Origin: Ideonella_A sakaiensis_A
GTDB taxonomy: Bacteria; Pseudomonadota; Gammaproteobacteria; Burkholderiales; Burkholderiaceae_C
Assembly (NCBI RefSeq): GCF_048320135.1
Contig: NZ_CP182947.1
Location: forward strand, 806,001-870,000
DNA: 64,000 nucleotides
Direction of reading: 5' to 3'
Part shown: piece after piece, positions 55,501 to 63,473 of the stretch
Position numbering within the stretch: position 1 is the stretch's first letter
Layout: each line of letters begins with the position of its first letter
Notes under the pieces: model-generated
Told to the model about the DNA's origin: nothing
The model's input: the letters and a program-made list of their open reading frames with translations, nothing else
Database searches by the model: none
Translations under genes and position numbers: made by a program

Positions 55501-58500
55501 CAGCAATCCCGGCACGCTGGTCGCCGACCTGATCGCCGGCCATGCGAGCGACCCGGACAGCCCGACGCTGGGTATCGCGGTAACCGGCGTCGCCAATGCC
55601 AACGGCAGCTGGCAATATTCGACCAACGCCGGCGCGAGTTGGACCGCTTTCGGCAGCCCTGCCCCGGCCGCCGCGCGGCTGCTGCTGGCCGACGCCGCGA
55701 CCTTCGTTCGCTTTGTGCCGAACGCGGACTGGAGCGGCACGGTCAGCGGCGGACTGACATTCCGGGCCTGGGAATCGAGCGCGGGCCTGGCCGGTACGAC
55801 GGCCGATGCAAGCATCAACGGTGGCACGACGGCCTTCAGCGCGGCGACCGCCAGCGCGTCGATTACCGTCACCGCAGCCAATACCGCGCCGATCCTGTCC
55901 GGTGCCAACAATTTCGGCACGATCAACGAAGACGCCGCCGGGAATGTCGGGACGCTGGTCTCGGCGCTGATCGCCGGGCGCGTCAGCGATGCCGACCCGG
56001 GCGCGGTATCGGGCATCGCGGTGACCGCGGTCGACAACAGCAACGGCAGCTGGCAATACTCGCTGAACGGCGGCGGCACGTGGGCCGCTTTCGGCAGCCC
56101 GTCGACGAGTGCAGCGCGGCTGCTCGCTGCCGACGCCGATACCCGCGTGCGCTTTGTGCCGAACGCCGATTGGGTCGGCAGCGTCGGCAGCGGCATCACG
56201 TTCCGCGCCTGGGACCAGAGCAGCGGCGTCGCCGGTGGCACCGCAAACGTTGCCGTCAACCAGACCGTGCTCGACCGCTTCGACACGATCGCCTACGGCA
56301 ACAACGACGGCAGCTCGGCGTGGAGCAGCAACTGGATCGACGTGGATGCCAATGCCGCCGGCGGCAGCATCCGCATCACCGGCGGCCAGTTGCAGATCAA
56401 GACCAACAACAATACCGACTGGATCCATCGTGGCGTCGATCTCTCAGGCGCGAGCAGCGCGACGCTGAGCTTCAACTACAGCAGCGACCTGAACCTCGGC
56501 GCCGGCGGCCGGGTCGATCTGCGGGTCTCGAGCAACGGCGGCGCGAGCTACACGACGATTGCATCGTTCACCGACAGCCTGCGCACCGGCAGCGGCATCT
56601 TCAGCGCCGACATCAGCGCCTATGCCAGCGCCGGCACCCGTATCCGATTCGACACCGTCGGCATTTCGTCCGGCGAAACACTGCTGGTCGACAACCTGCA
56701 GATCGCCTTCGGCGCCAGCGGCGGGTCCGGCTCCGCATTCAGCGCGGCAGCCGCGAGCTCGTCGATCACCGTGCTGCCGGTCAACGATGCGCCGGTTCGC
56801 AGCGCCGGCAATCCGGCAGCGATCACCGTCGACGAAGACAGCGCCAACAGCACTGCCGTCAGCCTCGGCCTCGGCTCTCTCGCCTACGGCCCCGGCGGCG
56901 GCAGCGACGAGGCCGGCCAGTTGCTGAGCTACCGGATCGGCACGATCTCGTCGTTCATCACGCTGTGGCAGGCCGATGGCAGCACGCCGGTGCTGGCCGG
57001 TGCCTCGCTGAGCCTGGCGCAGCTGCAAGGCCTGAGCTACAAGACCGTTGCCGATGCGAATGGCAGCGCCCTGCTGAGCTGGACCGTGCAGGACAACGGC
57101 GGCACGACAAATGGCGGCGTCGATACGCTCAGCGAATCGCTTGCGATCACCATTGCGGCGGTCAACGACGCACCGGTGATGTCCGCAAGTGGCGGCTCGC
57201 TCGCCTACGTCGAAAACCAGCCCGCGACACCGATCGATGCCGGCTTGACGGTCATCGACATCGACAACACCAGCCTGGTCGGCGCGACGGTATCGATCTC
57301 GGCCAATTACGCAGCCGGCCAGGATCAGCTGGTATTCACGGACCAGAACGGCATCGTCGGCTCATGGAACGCAGCAACCGGTGTGCTGACGCTCGCCGGC
57401 AGCAGCTCGGTGGCCAATTACCAGGCCGCATTGCGCTCGGTCAGCTATTTCAACAGCAGCGACGATCCGAGTGGTATCGCCCGGACCGTGTCGTTCACCG
57501 TCAACGACGGCGCATTGAACAGCACGCCGGTATTGCGAGCGATCACCGTGACGCCGGTCAACGATGCACCGGTTGTCACCACGACCGGCGGCGCCCTGGT
57601 CTATATCGAAAATCAGCCTGCCACCGCAGTCGACGGCGGGCTGAGCGTCGTCGATGTCGACAACCTGAATCTGGTCGGTGCAACGGTCAGCATTACGGCC
57701 AACTACGTGGCAGGCGAGGATCAACTCCTCTTCACGAACCAGAACGGCATCAGCGGCACCTGGAATGCTGCAACCGGCGTATTGACGCTGAGCGGCAGCA
57801 GCTCCGTCGCCAACTACCAGGCGGCATTGCGTTCGGTCAGCTATGTCAACGGCAGCGACGATCCGAGCGCACTCGTCCGGACGGTGTCATTCACCGTCAA
57901 CGATGGCGCACTGAGCAGCGCCGCCGCAACCCGCAGCATCTCGGTAACACCGGTCAACGATGCGCCGGTCCTGATGACATCCGGTGGCGCGGTCGCCTAT
58001 ACCGAAAACGATGCTGCGACGGTGATCGATGGCGCGCTGACCATCGTCGACGTCGACAACCCGACCCTCGTGGGCGCGACAGTGGCGATTTCTGCCAATT
58101 TTGTTGCAGGCCAGGACCAGCTGCTGTTCGCGAACCAGAACGGCATCAGCGGCCTCTGGAATGCGGCAACCGGCGTCCTGACGCTGAGCGGAACAAGTTC
58201 CGTTGCCAACTACCAGGCGGCGCTGCGTTCGATCAGCTATCTGAACAGCAGCGACGATCCGAGCACCTTGCCGCGCACGGTGTCGTTTGTCGTCGACGAC
58301 GGTGGAACGAGCAGCGCTGCGGCGACCCGCACCATTGCCATCACCGCCGTCAACGACGCGCCGGTCGTCGTCATGACCGGCGGTGCCCTGGTCTATGTCG
58401 AAAACCAGCCCGCGACCGCTGTCGACGCCGGTCTGACCGTCATCGATGTCGACAACCTGAACTTGGTTGGCGCCACCATCGCAATCTCGGCCAATTACGC

Positions 58501-61500
58501 GGCCGGCGAGGATCAGCTCGTCTTCACGAACCAGAACGGCATCAGCGGCGCCTGGAATGCGGCAACCGGTGTCTTGACACTGAGCGGCAGCAGCTCGGTG
58601 GCCAACTACCAGGCCGCGCTGCGTTCGGTCGGTTATCTCAACAACAACGACGATCCGAGCGGCCTTGCACGCACGGTGTCGTTTGCCGTCAACGACGGCG
58701 CCTTGAGCAGCGCCATCTCGACCCGCAGCATCACGGTGACGCCGGTCAACGATGCGCCGGTTCTGACGACATCCGGCGGTGCGGTCGCATATCCCGAAAA
58801 CGGTGCCGCAACGGTGATCGACGGCGGGCTGACCGTTGTCGATGTCGACAACACCAGCCTGGTCGGCGCGACGGTCGCGATCTCGGCCAATTACGAAGCC
58901 GGCCAGGATCAGCTGGTAATCACGAACCAGAATGGCATCGTCGGCTCATGGAACGCAGCGACCGGCGTGCTGACGCTCGCCGGCAGCAGCTCGGTGGCCA
59001 ACTACCAGGCCGCGTTGCGCTCGGTCGGCTATGTCAACAGCAGCGACGACCCGAGTGGGCTTGCCCGCACGGTATCTTTCAGCGTCGACGACGGCGCATT
59101 GAACAGCACGCCGGCATCGCGGACGATCACCGTGACCCCGGTCAACGATTCACCGGTTGTCACCACGACCGGTGGCGCCCTGGCCTATATCGAAAATCAG
59201 CCGGCCACCGCTGTCGACGGCGGACTGACCGTTGTCGACGTCGACAACCTGAGCCTGGCTGGCGCGACGGTGGCGATATCCGTCAATTACGCGCCAGGTG
59301 AAGATCAGCTGGTCTTCTCGGATCAGAACGACATCAGCGGTGTGTGGAATGCCGCAACCGGCGTCTTGACACTGAGCGGCTCGAGCTCGGTCGCCAACTA
59401 CCAGGCTGCCCTCCGGTCGGTGGCCTATTTCAACAGCAGCGACGACCCAAGCGCCCTCGCCCGCAGCGTGTCGTTCACTGTCGACGATGGCGCCCTGACC
59501 AGCGTTGTCGCGACCCGCAGCATCACGGTGACGCCGGTCAACGATGCGCCGGTCGTCACGACATCCATCGGCGTCCTCGCCTATCTCGAAAACGATGCCG
59601 CGACGGTGATCGACGCGGGGCTGACGATCGGCGACGTCGACAACCTGAGCCTGGCTGGCGCGACGGTGGCGATATCCGTCAATTACGCGCCAGGTGAAGA
59701 TCAGCTGGTCTTCTCGGATCAGAACGGCATCAGCGGTGTGTGGAATGCCGCAACCGGCGTCTTGACACTGAGCGGCACCAGCTCGGTCGCCAACTACCAG
59801 GCCGCGCTGCGTTCGGTCGGCTACCTCAACAGCAGCGACGATCCGAGCGGCCTTGCCCGCACGGTCTCTTTCAGCGTCGACGACGGCGCGCTGACCAGCG
59901 CTGTCGCGAACCGAGATATCACGGTGACGCCGGTCAACGATGCGCCGGTCCTTGCGACATCCACCAGCGTGCTGGCTTATGTCGAAAACGATGCCGCGAC
60001 GGTGATCGATCCGGGGCTGACGGTCGGCGACGTCGACAACCTGAGCCTGGCTGGCGCGACGGTGGCGATATCCGCCAATTACGCGCCAGGTGAAGATCAG
60101 CTGGGCTTCTCGGATCAGAACGGCATCAGCGGTGTCTGGAATGCCGCGACCGGCGTCTTGACGCTGACCGGAACCAGTTCGGTCGCCAACTACCAGGCCG
60201 CGCTGCGTTCGGTCGGCTACCTCAACAACAGCGACGATCCGAGCGGCCTTGCCCGCACGGTCTCTTTCAGCGTCAACGACGGCGCGCTGACCAGCGCTGT
60301 CGCGACCCGAGATATCACGGTGACGCCGGTCAACGATTCACCGGTCGTTTCAACTTCCAGTGGCGTTCTGGCTTATGTCGAAAACGATGCCGTGACGGTG
60401 ATCGATCCGGGGCTGACCGTCGCCGACGTCGATAACCTGAATCTGGTCGGCGCAACGGTCGCCATCTCCGCCAACCACGCCGCCGGCGAAGATCGGCTTG
60501 TCTTCGCCGACCAGAACGGCATCAGCGGCATCTGGAATGCCGCCACCGGCGTCTTGTCACTGAGCGGAACCAGCTCGGTCGCCAACTACCAGGCTGCGCT
60601 GCGTTCGGTCGGCTATCTGAACAGCAGCGACGATCCGAGCGCCCTCGCCCGCACGGTCTCGTTCAGCGTCGACGATGGCGCGCTGACCAGCGCTGTCGCG
60701 ACCCGCGACATCACGGTGACACCGGTCAACGATGCGCCGGTCGCCGCGACATCCGCCGGCGTGCTGGCCTATGTCGAAAACGATGTCGCAACGGTGATCG
60801 ACCCGGCGCTGACGATTGTCGACGTCGACAACCTCGATCTCGCCGGCGCGACCGTGGCGATCTCGGCCAATCACGCCGCCGGCGAGGACCAGCTCGTCTT
60901 CACGAACCAGAACGGCATCAGCGGCGTCTGGAATGCCGCCACCGGCGTGTTGACACTGAGCGGCACCAGTTCGGTCGCCCACTACCAGGCCGCGCTGCGT
61001 TCGGTCGGCTACGCCAACAGCAGCGACGATCCGAGCAGCCTGACGCGAACGGTGACGTTTGACGTCAACGATGGTGCACTGACCAGCGCCACCGCAACGC
61101 GGACGATCACCGTGACGCCGGTCAACGATGCGCCGGTCGCCACCAACCTCGACACCGCGGAGACCTATACCGAAGATGCCCCGCTGAAGCTGGCTACGAT
61201 TCAGATCAGCGACCTCGACGACACGACCGTGACAGCGACGTTGAGCCTGTCGAACCCCGCCGCCGGCGCGCTGAACACCGCAACCATCGGCGCGGTGTCG
61301 TCCAGCTACGACGCCGCCACCGGGGTGTGGTCGGCCAGCGGCCCGATCGCCGACGTCAATGCGCTGCTCGCCAACCTGATCTTCACGCCGAGCGCCGATT
61401 TCAATGCCGATTTCAGCATCACGACCAGCATCAGCGACGGCGTCGCCGCCCCCGTCACCGGCAGCAAGGTTTTCAGCGGCATCGCAGTCAACGACGCACC

Positions 61501-63415
61501 GACGACCAGCCATGTGACGCTGGCCAGCATCGCCGAAGACAGCGGTGCAAGGCAAATCACCCAGGCCGAGTTGCTGGGCAATGCGTCCGACATCGATGGC
61601 CCCGGCCTGAGCGCGATCAACCTGAGCATCACCGCAGGCCTCGGCAGCCTGGTCGACAACGGCGACGGCAGCTGGACCTATACACCGGCGCTGAACGACG
61701 ATACCTCGGTCAGCTTCGGCTATACCGTCACCGATGGCAGCCTGAGCGTGGCCGGCACCGCAACGCTCGCCATCACGCCGGTCAACGATGTGCCGACGAC
61801 GAGCCCGGTCACGCTGGCACCGATCGCCGAAGACAGCGGCCCGCGGCTGATCACGCAGGCTGAACTGCTGGCCAACGCTGCGGACGTCGACGGTCCGGGC
61901 CTGACCGCGGTCAACCTGACGATCACGTCCGGCCGCGGCACGCTGGTCGACAACGGCGACGGCAGCTGGGCTTATACGCCGGCACTGGACGACGACACCT
62001 CGGTCAGCTTCGGCTATACCGTCACCGACGGCAGCCTGAGCTCACCTGGCGTCGCGACACTCGACATCACGCCGGTCAACGATGCGCCGAAAAACAGCCC
62101 GCTGACGCTGACGCCGATCGCCGAAGACAGTGGTCCGCGGCTGATCACGCAGGCCGAACTGCTCGCGAACGCGGCCGACGTCGATGGTCCGCGCCTGACC
62201 GCGATCAACCTGACCATCACCGCAGGCCTTGGCACGCTGGTCGACAACGGCAACGGAAGCTGGACTTTCACGCCGGCGCCGGATGACGACACCTCGGTGA
62301 GCTTCGGCTATACCGTCACCGACGGCGCACTGAGCGCGGCCGGCAGCGCGTGGCTGGACATCACGCCGGTCGACGACATCCCGCTGGCCAGTCTCGCACC
62401 GACGATGCTGCAGGGCGGCGGCAGCATGCGTGTCGATGGCCGCCTGCTGCAGGCCAGCGACATCGACAGCGCGGCCGAGACATTGAGCTTCGTCGTGATC
62501 GACGTATCGCATGGCCGCTTCGAACTGGCCAATGCAAGCGGCGTCGCGATCCTTCATTTCAGCCTCGCCGATGTGCAGGCCGGCCGCGTCGTCTTCGTCT
62601 CGACCAGCGCGGCCGAGGCACCGAGCTTCACGCTCGCGCCGTTCGACGGCAATGGCCACGGCGATCCGATCGTCGCGAGCATCGATTTCCGGCGCAGCGT
62701 GCTGTCGACCACCCGCAGCGTCGGCGAAGGAGACGAACAGGCCGTTGCGCCGTTGCAGACGATCGCTGCGCCGGATGGCCGGGTCGGCCTGTACGCCGGC
62801 ATCGACCGCGAAGCGGGGCCGCAGCCGCCACCCGAAAACGCCGGGGCGACGGGCCGGCGCAATCTGCTGGCGATCGCGGGAACGCCCGTGATCGTGATCG
62901 GCGAACCGGTGCAGCCGGAGCAGACCCAGCAGACGCAGGCGACCGCCTCCGCGAAGCAATCCGCCACGTTGCCGCAGCGCGCCAGCCGGTATGACAACCC
63001 CGATTTTTATACCCGGGTCTCGGCCGACGACTATGTCGCGCGGCTCGACGGGTTCCAGCTGATCGATCTGCTGCAACAGATCGGCGGCGCGTCGAGCGGC
63101 GAAGCCGAACATTTCGAACCGGGCCCGCAGTCGACCGCCGAACAGACCGGCAGCGGCCTGACGCTCAGCGACGCCGCCCGCGCCAGCGCGGTGGCGCTGA
63201 CCGCAGGAACGGTGTGGTGGGCACTGCGCGCCGGCAGCCTGCTGACCGGCCTGCTGGTATCGATGCCGACCTGGCGCCATGCCGACCTGCTCGCGGTGCT
63301 GCCCGACGAGGATGACGAGGATTCCTGGGACCAGGCCGAAGACAAGGAGGCCGCACGCGACGAGCGTGCAGTCGATCTGATGTTCGAGGCAAACGGCGAT
63401 CGTTCGCCCCGCTGA
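46526..63415 (+). CDS. Giant LEPR-XLL/DUF4347 repeat protein 2 (5629 residues)
   Basis: One intact ORF. Leader RLLVEELEPRILFSAD at residues 13-28; DUF4347 about 68-225 with HILSHGSDG (His129) and LLLYGCEVA (Cys172). A beta domain (to about 440), six 132-residue repeats, two variant domains, and an LWISTNGN domain homologous to that broken in giant 1 (about 1490-1785). NGSWWYS/FRAWD repeats, a beta-sandwich (53200-53850), four 132-residue repeats and two NGSWQYS units follow. Then come a jelly-roll-like domain (56270-56720), ten 132-residue repeats, one variant, three 98-residue repeats and a terminal cadherin-like domain. The C-terminus has ADDYVARLDGFQLIDLL, a hydrophobic segment (VALTAGTVWWALRAGSLLTG) and an acidic tail. 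No RTX repeats. A predicted giant surface or secreted adhesin, the likely client of the upstream export genes. Confidence 0.92.
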   Translation: MSARPAPTLNRPRLLVEELEPRILFSADAAALLGLVGASGTAEVREFARDEQAAAVSEQLRDQLASRREIVFIDSRVPDALSLADQLVARRGGAQFEIVVLQADRDGLAQISRVLADESGLAAIHILSHGSDGTIEIGNARLDGERLATDGDAIARWGLALAEGGDLLLYGCEVAQNDAGRAFVQRLALLTGADVAASSNLTGGSEFGGDWLLEYRTGSVEAGELLQPLLQQSIKGTLAITTDVASSAATATTGSSLSFSHTVGTGVNRLLLVQIAVADKEAVTGVTYGASALAPWSAITDPGNNVRAEIWYMVAPASGTNTVNVTLGSSKRFTVGAISFANVNQSTPLGAPVQGVGSGGAPVLAVASASGELVIDVVSLRDRDSGAWDASQAGLWTNATGNGSADSFGGASSEAGAPLVTMSWTSAGAGSGDWAAIAVSIKPTLPPTITTTGTALAYTENQPATAIDSGLLLSDPDSSTLAGATVSISANYVNGQDTLGFTNQNGISGVWDAATGVMTLSGTSSVANYQSALQSVTYFNSSDDPSTATRTLSFTANDGALTSAIATREVTVTAVNDAPVVTTSGGTLAYTENQVATAIDSGLAVSDLDNTTLTGATISISANYANGQDILGFTDQNGISGIWDAATGVMTLSGTSSVANYQAALQSVTYFNSSDDPSALARTISFVVNDGALNSTAATRSVTVTPVNDAPVVTTSGGLLAYTENQAATAVDGGITVSDLDNTTLAGATVTISANYANGQDILGFTNQNGINGVWDAATGVMTLSGTSSVANYQAALQSVTYFNSSEDPSGLARTISFVVNDGAVNSTAATRSVTVTPVNDAPVVTTSGGTLAYTENQVATVIDGGLAVSDLDNTTLAGATVTISANYANGQDILGFTDQNGISGVWNAATGVMTLSGTSLVANYQAALQSVTYFNSSDDPSGLARTISFVVNDGALNSTTATRSVTVTPVNDAPVVTTSGGALAYTENQAATVIDGGITVSDLDNTSLQGATVSISANYVNGQDVLGFTNQNGISGAWNAATGVLTLSGVSSVANYQAALQSVTYFNSSEDPSGLARTVRFVVNDGALNSTAATRSVTVTPVNDAPVATTSGGALAYTENQAATAVDGGLNVSDIDSTTFTGATVSISANFAAGQDVLGFTNQNGISGAWNAGTGVLSLTGSSTVGNYQAALRSVTYFNSSDDPSTLARTISFVVNDGAANSNVATKTVTVAAVNDPPQASNLSTAETYFEDTPLALTPIVVSDPDNANLSVTLTLSNPAAGSLNVGTSGLVTSSYNAVTGVWTASGAVTNVNALLGALVFTPSLDFNADFTIATSVSDGIAPPITGSKAVTGTPVNDAPVLTTSNSSLAYPIGTTATQIDPLLTITDVDSTQLNGATVEISGGYVNGRDVLAFATQSGITGIWSSATGVMTLSGTATLGQYQAALRSVTFQTTATTSGPRLISFTATDAGGAQSIAASRTISVGQEVPALWISTNGNATTSAGTGKLSFSDAQIARLSNPNLNLGAGISNGTFTSVFDLDRFTADGNSNINGLHRVNSPVTVGTVNPVALQRGDILLSVASNETLGGVSVTDRDIVLFRPTTPGDYSAGTFSLLLRHPGNTGDKMRDFALVEAPMTIGSVALQAGDFLLVPDGGAYNKDIQWFRPTTMSTNPTGGTLSVLIDGDGSSGINFSHKVFGLELVQHDIVFGGVSLNRGSLLITLDGDDNVGVNRLSVKASDIFVLDVTATGNGTSSGTTRMLLRGVNVGLDSDGSEEYDAIALVNVYNTAPVLDAARTPVMTAVDEDSAAPSGAVGTLVSALVDFAAPAGQVDNVTDPDTDAQLGIAVIAANSSNGSWWYSIDNGSSWLDINNGSPVSNTSARLLAADAGTRLYFRPNANFAGTVNDAITFRAWDRTTGVNGGQANTSVNGSSTAFSAAIDGINQTITAINDAPVRTAGSTSPVNVNEDAHNVTAVSLGFGGLAYGPGGGADEAGQTLGYRIVTIPAHVTLWLTDGTTQVLGNTALSLAQLQGLKYKTVADANGGGNLVWTVQDSGGTANGGVDTLVETLAITVNPVNDAPLLSGSNDADGINQNEMASNGTLVAELIAGRVTDVDAGAVTGIAVVGVNNADGRWQYSINSGATWLDFGAPGTANARLLAADASSYVRFVPNANWVGTVGSGLTFRAWDQTDGSTAGGVANVTVNGGTTAFSSATASASLTVHAYPILFTGSYLEDFSSLGSAGTQMVAGYRSMVIGGSSSAHTAASPITTAAIASATPGSQTLRVWKPGDFNHLSQTQLANAGSIGNVNDRALATGPTNNAASVIELAMRNATGSPLARVTVGYDLKVLANGIGNPSTETGELPGYSFFYSLSGGTAASEWIAVPALATTSTTLGSVTSVSTTLTFATPLASGATMYFRWADDNGDISPDQNFAIDNVSVQRVNVAPVLAGIEAAPLSHTENAPATPLTASVLVSDIDDVNLNGATVAITANFAAGQDVLGFVDQNGISGAWNAATGVLTLSGSSSVANYQAALRSVTYFNSSDDPSTLPRTVSFTVRDAGGNSSPVSRSVNVIAVNDAPVVTTSGGANSYIENQAATPIDGGLTVADLDNTNLTGATVAISGNFAAGQDVLGFTNQNGISGSWNAGSGVLTLTGSSSVANYQTALRSVSYFNSSDDPSGLARTISFVVNDGALNSTAATRSVTVTPVNDAPVVTTSGGALSYTENQAATVIDGGVSVIDLDNVNLAGATVSISANYAAGQDILGFTNQNGISGAWNATTGLLTLSGTSSVANYQTALRSVTYFNSSDDPSALARTISFVVNDGALNSTAATRAITVTPVNDAPVVTTSGGALAYIENQVATAIDGGISVVDLDNANLAGATVAISGNFAAGQDVLGFVDQNGISGSWDAATGVLTLSGSSSVANYQAALRSVSYFNSSDDPGTLARTLSFSVNDGVLASAVASRTVTVTAVNDAPLLTGSNDLATINRNPSSNPGTLVADLIAGHASDPDSPTLGIAVTGVANANGSWQYSTNAGASWTAFGSPAPAAARLLLADAATFVRFVPNADWSGTVSGGLTFRAWESSAGLAGTTADASINGGTTAFSAATASASITVTAANTAPILSGANNFGTINEDAAGNVGTLVSALIAGRVSDADPGAVSGIAVTAVDNSNGSWQYSLNGGGTWAAFGSPSTSAARLLAADADTRVRFVPNADWVGSVGSGITFRAWDQSSGVAGGTANVAVNQTVLDRFDTIAYGNNDGSSAWSSNWIDVDANAAGGSIRITGGQLQIKTNNNTDWIHRGVDLSGASSATLSFNYSSDLNLGAGGRVDLRVSSNGGASYTTIASFTDSLRTGSGIFSADISAYASAGTRIRFDTVGISSGETLLVDNLQIAFGASGGSGSAFSAAAASSSITVLPVNDAPVRSAGNPAAITVDEDSANSTAVSLGLGSLAYGPGGGSDEAGQLLSYRIGTISSFITLWQADGSTPVLAGASLSLAQLQGLSYKTVADANGSALLSWTVQDNGGTTNGGVDTLSESLAITIAAVNDAPVMSASGGSLAYVENQPATPIDAGLTVIDIDNTSLVGATVSISANYAAGQDQLVFTDQNGIVGSWNAATGVLTLAGSSSVANYQAALRSVSYFNSSDDPSGIARTVSFTVNDGALNSTPVLRAITVTPVNDAPVVTTTGGALVYIENQPATAVDGGLSVVDVDNLNLVGATVSITANYVAGEDQLLFTNQNGISGTWNAATGVLTLSGSSSVANYQAALRSVSYVNGSDDPSALVRTVSFTVNDGALSSAAATRSISVTPVNDAPVLMTSGGAVAYTENDAATVIDGALTIVDVDNPTLVGATVAISANFVAGQDQLLFANQNGISGLWNAATGVLTLSGTSSVANYQAALRSISYLNSSDDPSTLPRTVSFVVDDGGTSSAAATRTIAITAVNDAPVVVMTGGALVYVENQPATAVDAGLTVIDVDNLNLVGATIAISANYAAGEDQLVFTNQNGISGAWNAATGVLTLSGSSSVANYQAALRSVGYLNNNDDPSGLARTVSFAVNDGALSSAISTRSITVTPVNDAPVLTTSGGAVAYPENGAATVIDGGLTVVDVDNTSLVGATVAISANYEAGQDQLVITNQNGIVGSWNAATGVLTLAGSSSVANYQAALRSVGYVNSSDDPSGLARTVSFSVDDGALNSTPASRTITVTPVNDSPVVTTTGGALAYIENQPATAVDGGLTVVDVDNLSLAGATVAISVNYAPGEDQLVFSDQNDISGVWNAATGVLTLSGSSSVANYQAALRSVAYFNSSDDPSALARSVSFTVDDGALTSVVATRSITVTPVNDAPVVTTSIGVLAYLENDAATVIDAGLTIGDVDNLSLAGATVAISVNYAPGEDQLVFSDQNGISGVWNAATGVLTLSGTSSVANYQAALRSVGYLNSSDDPSGLARTVSFSVDDGALTSAVANRDITVTPVNDAPVLATSTSVLAYVENDAATVIDPGLTVGDVDNLSLAGATVAISANYAPGEDQLGFSDQNGISGVWNAATGVLTLTGTSSVANYQAALRSVGYLNNSDDPSGLARTVSFSVNDGALTSAVATRDITVTPVNDSPVVSTSSGVLAYVENDAVTVIDPGLTVADVDNLNLVGATVAISANHAAGEDRLVFADQNGISGIWNAATGVLSLSGTSSVANYQAALRSVGYLNSSDDPSALARTVSFSVDDGALTSAVATRDITVTPVNDAPVAATSAGVLAYVENDVATVIDPALTIVDVDNLDLAGATVAISANHAAGEDQLVFTNQNGISGVWNAATGVLTLSGTSSVAHYQAALRSVGYANSSDDPSSLTRTVTFDVNDGALTSATATRTITVTPVNDAPVATNLDTAETYTEDAPLKLATIQISDLDDTTVTATLSLSNPAAGALNTATIGAVSSSYDAATGVWSASGPIADVNALLANLIFTPSADFNADFSITTSISDGVAAPVTGSKVFSGIAVNDAPTTSHVTLASIAEDSGARQITQAELLGNASDIDGPGLSAINLSITAGLGSLVDNGDGSWTYTPALNDDTSVSFGYTVTDGSLSVAGTATLAITPVNDVPTTSPVTLAPIAEDSGPRLITQAELLANAADVDGPGLTAVNLTITSGRGTLVDNGDGSWAYTPALDDDTSVSFGYTVTDGSLSSPGVATLDITPVNDAPKNSPLTLTPIAEDSGPRLITQAELLANAADVDGPRLTAINLTITAGLGTLVDNGNGSWTFTPAPDDDTSVSFGYTVTDGALSAAGSAWLDITPVDDIPLASLAPTMLQGGGSMRVDGRLLQASDIDSAAETLSFVVIDVSHGRFELANASGVAILHFSLADVQAGRVVFVSTSAAEAPSFTLAPFDGNGHGDPIVASIDFRRSVLSTTRSVGEGDEQAVAPLQTIAAPDGRVGLYAGIDREAGPQPPPENAGATGRRNLLAIAGTPVIVIGEPVQPEQTQQTQATASAKQSATLPQRASRYDNPDFYTRVSADDYVARLDGFQLIDLLQQIGGASSGEAEHFEPGPQSTAEQTGSGLTLSDAARASAVALTAGTVWWALRAGSLLTGLLVSMPTWRHADLLAVLPDEDDEDSWDQAEDKEAARDERAVDLMFEANGDRSPR
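47852..50227 (+). repeat. Six coding tandem repeats of 396 bp (132 residues)
   Basis: Exactly phased units (6 x 396). Core blocks are TSGGTLAYTENQ, TISANYANGQDILGFTDQNG-like, TGVMTLSGTSSVANYQAAL, TYFNSSDDPS and SFVVNDGALNST. Bacterial immunoglobulin/cadherin-like repeats. Confidence 0.93.
53852..55438 (+). repeat. Four coding repeats of the 132-residue type
   Basis: Units start at 53852 (399 bp, one codon longer), 54251, 54647 and 55043. Same blocks as the other two arrays. Confidence 0.92.
57161..61120 (+). repeat. Ten coding tandem repeats of 396 bp (132 residues)
   Basis: 3960 bp = 10 x 396 exactly. Units at 59141, 59537 and 59933 share a nearly identical stretch of about 145 bp (from 59236, 59632 and 60028), which points to recent intragenic exchange. 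This array uses the variant AGEDQLVF-type block instead of GQDILGF. Confidence 0.94.
61487..62368 (+). repeat. Three coding tandem repeats of 294 bp (98 residues) in giant gene 2
   Basis: 3 x 294 exactly, same cadherin-like type as the 21 repeats of giant gene 1 (PIAEDSGPR, LITQAELLANA, DNGDGSW). Shows module sharing between the paralogues. Confidence 0.93.
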
Positions 63416-63426
63416 CACCACGCAGC

Positions 63427-63463
63427 CCGGGGAGCGCGCGGATAATCGGCCGCTTTTCCCCGG
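63427..63463. terminator. Weak hairpin after giant gene 2
   Basis: CCGGGGA (63427-63433) pairs with TCCCCGG (63457-63463), with a GCGG/CCGC inner stem. No T tract follows on the plus strand. It lies just upstream of yaeQ and could equally be part of that gene's 5' region. Confidence 0.3.
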
Positions 63464-63473
63464 AATCCTGTCC

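Noticed and set aside
24166..63415. Classical type I secretion (HlyB/HlyD/TolC with RTX adhesin)
   Set aside because: No ABC exporter ATPase or TolC gene lies in the window, and neither giant has GGxGxD nonapeptide repeats or a typical T1SS C-terminus.
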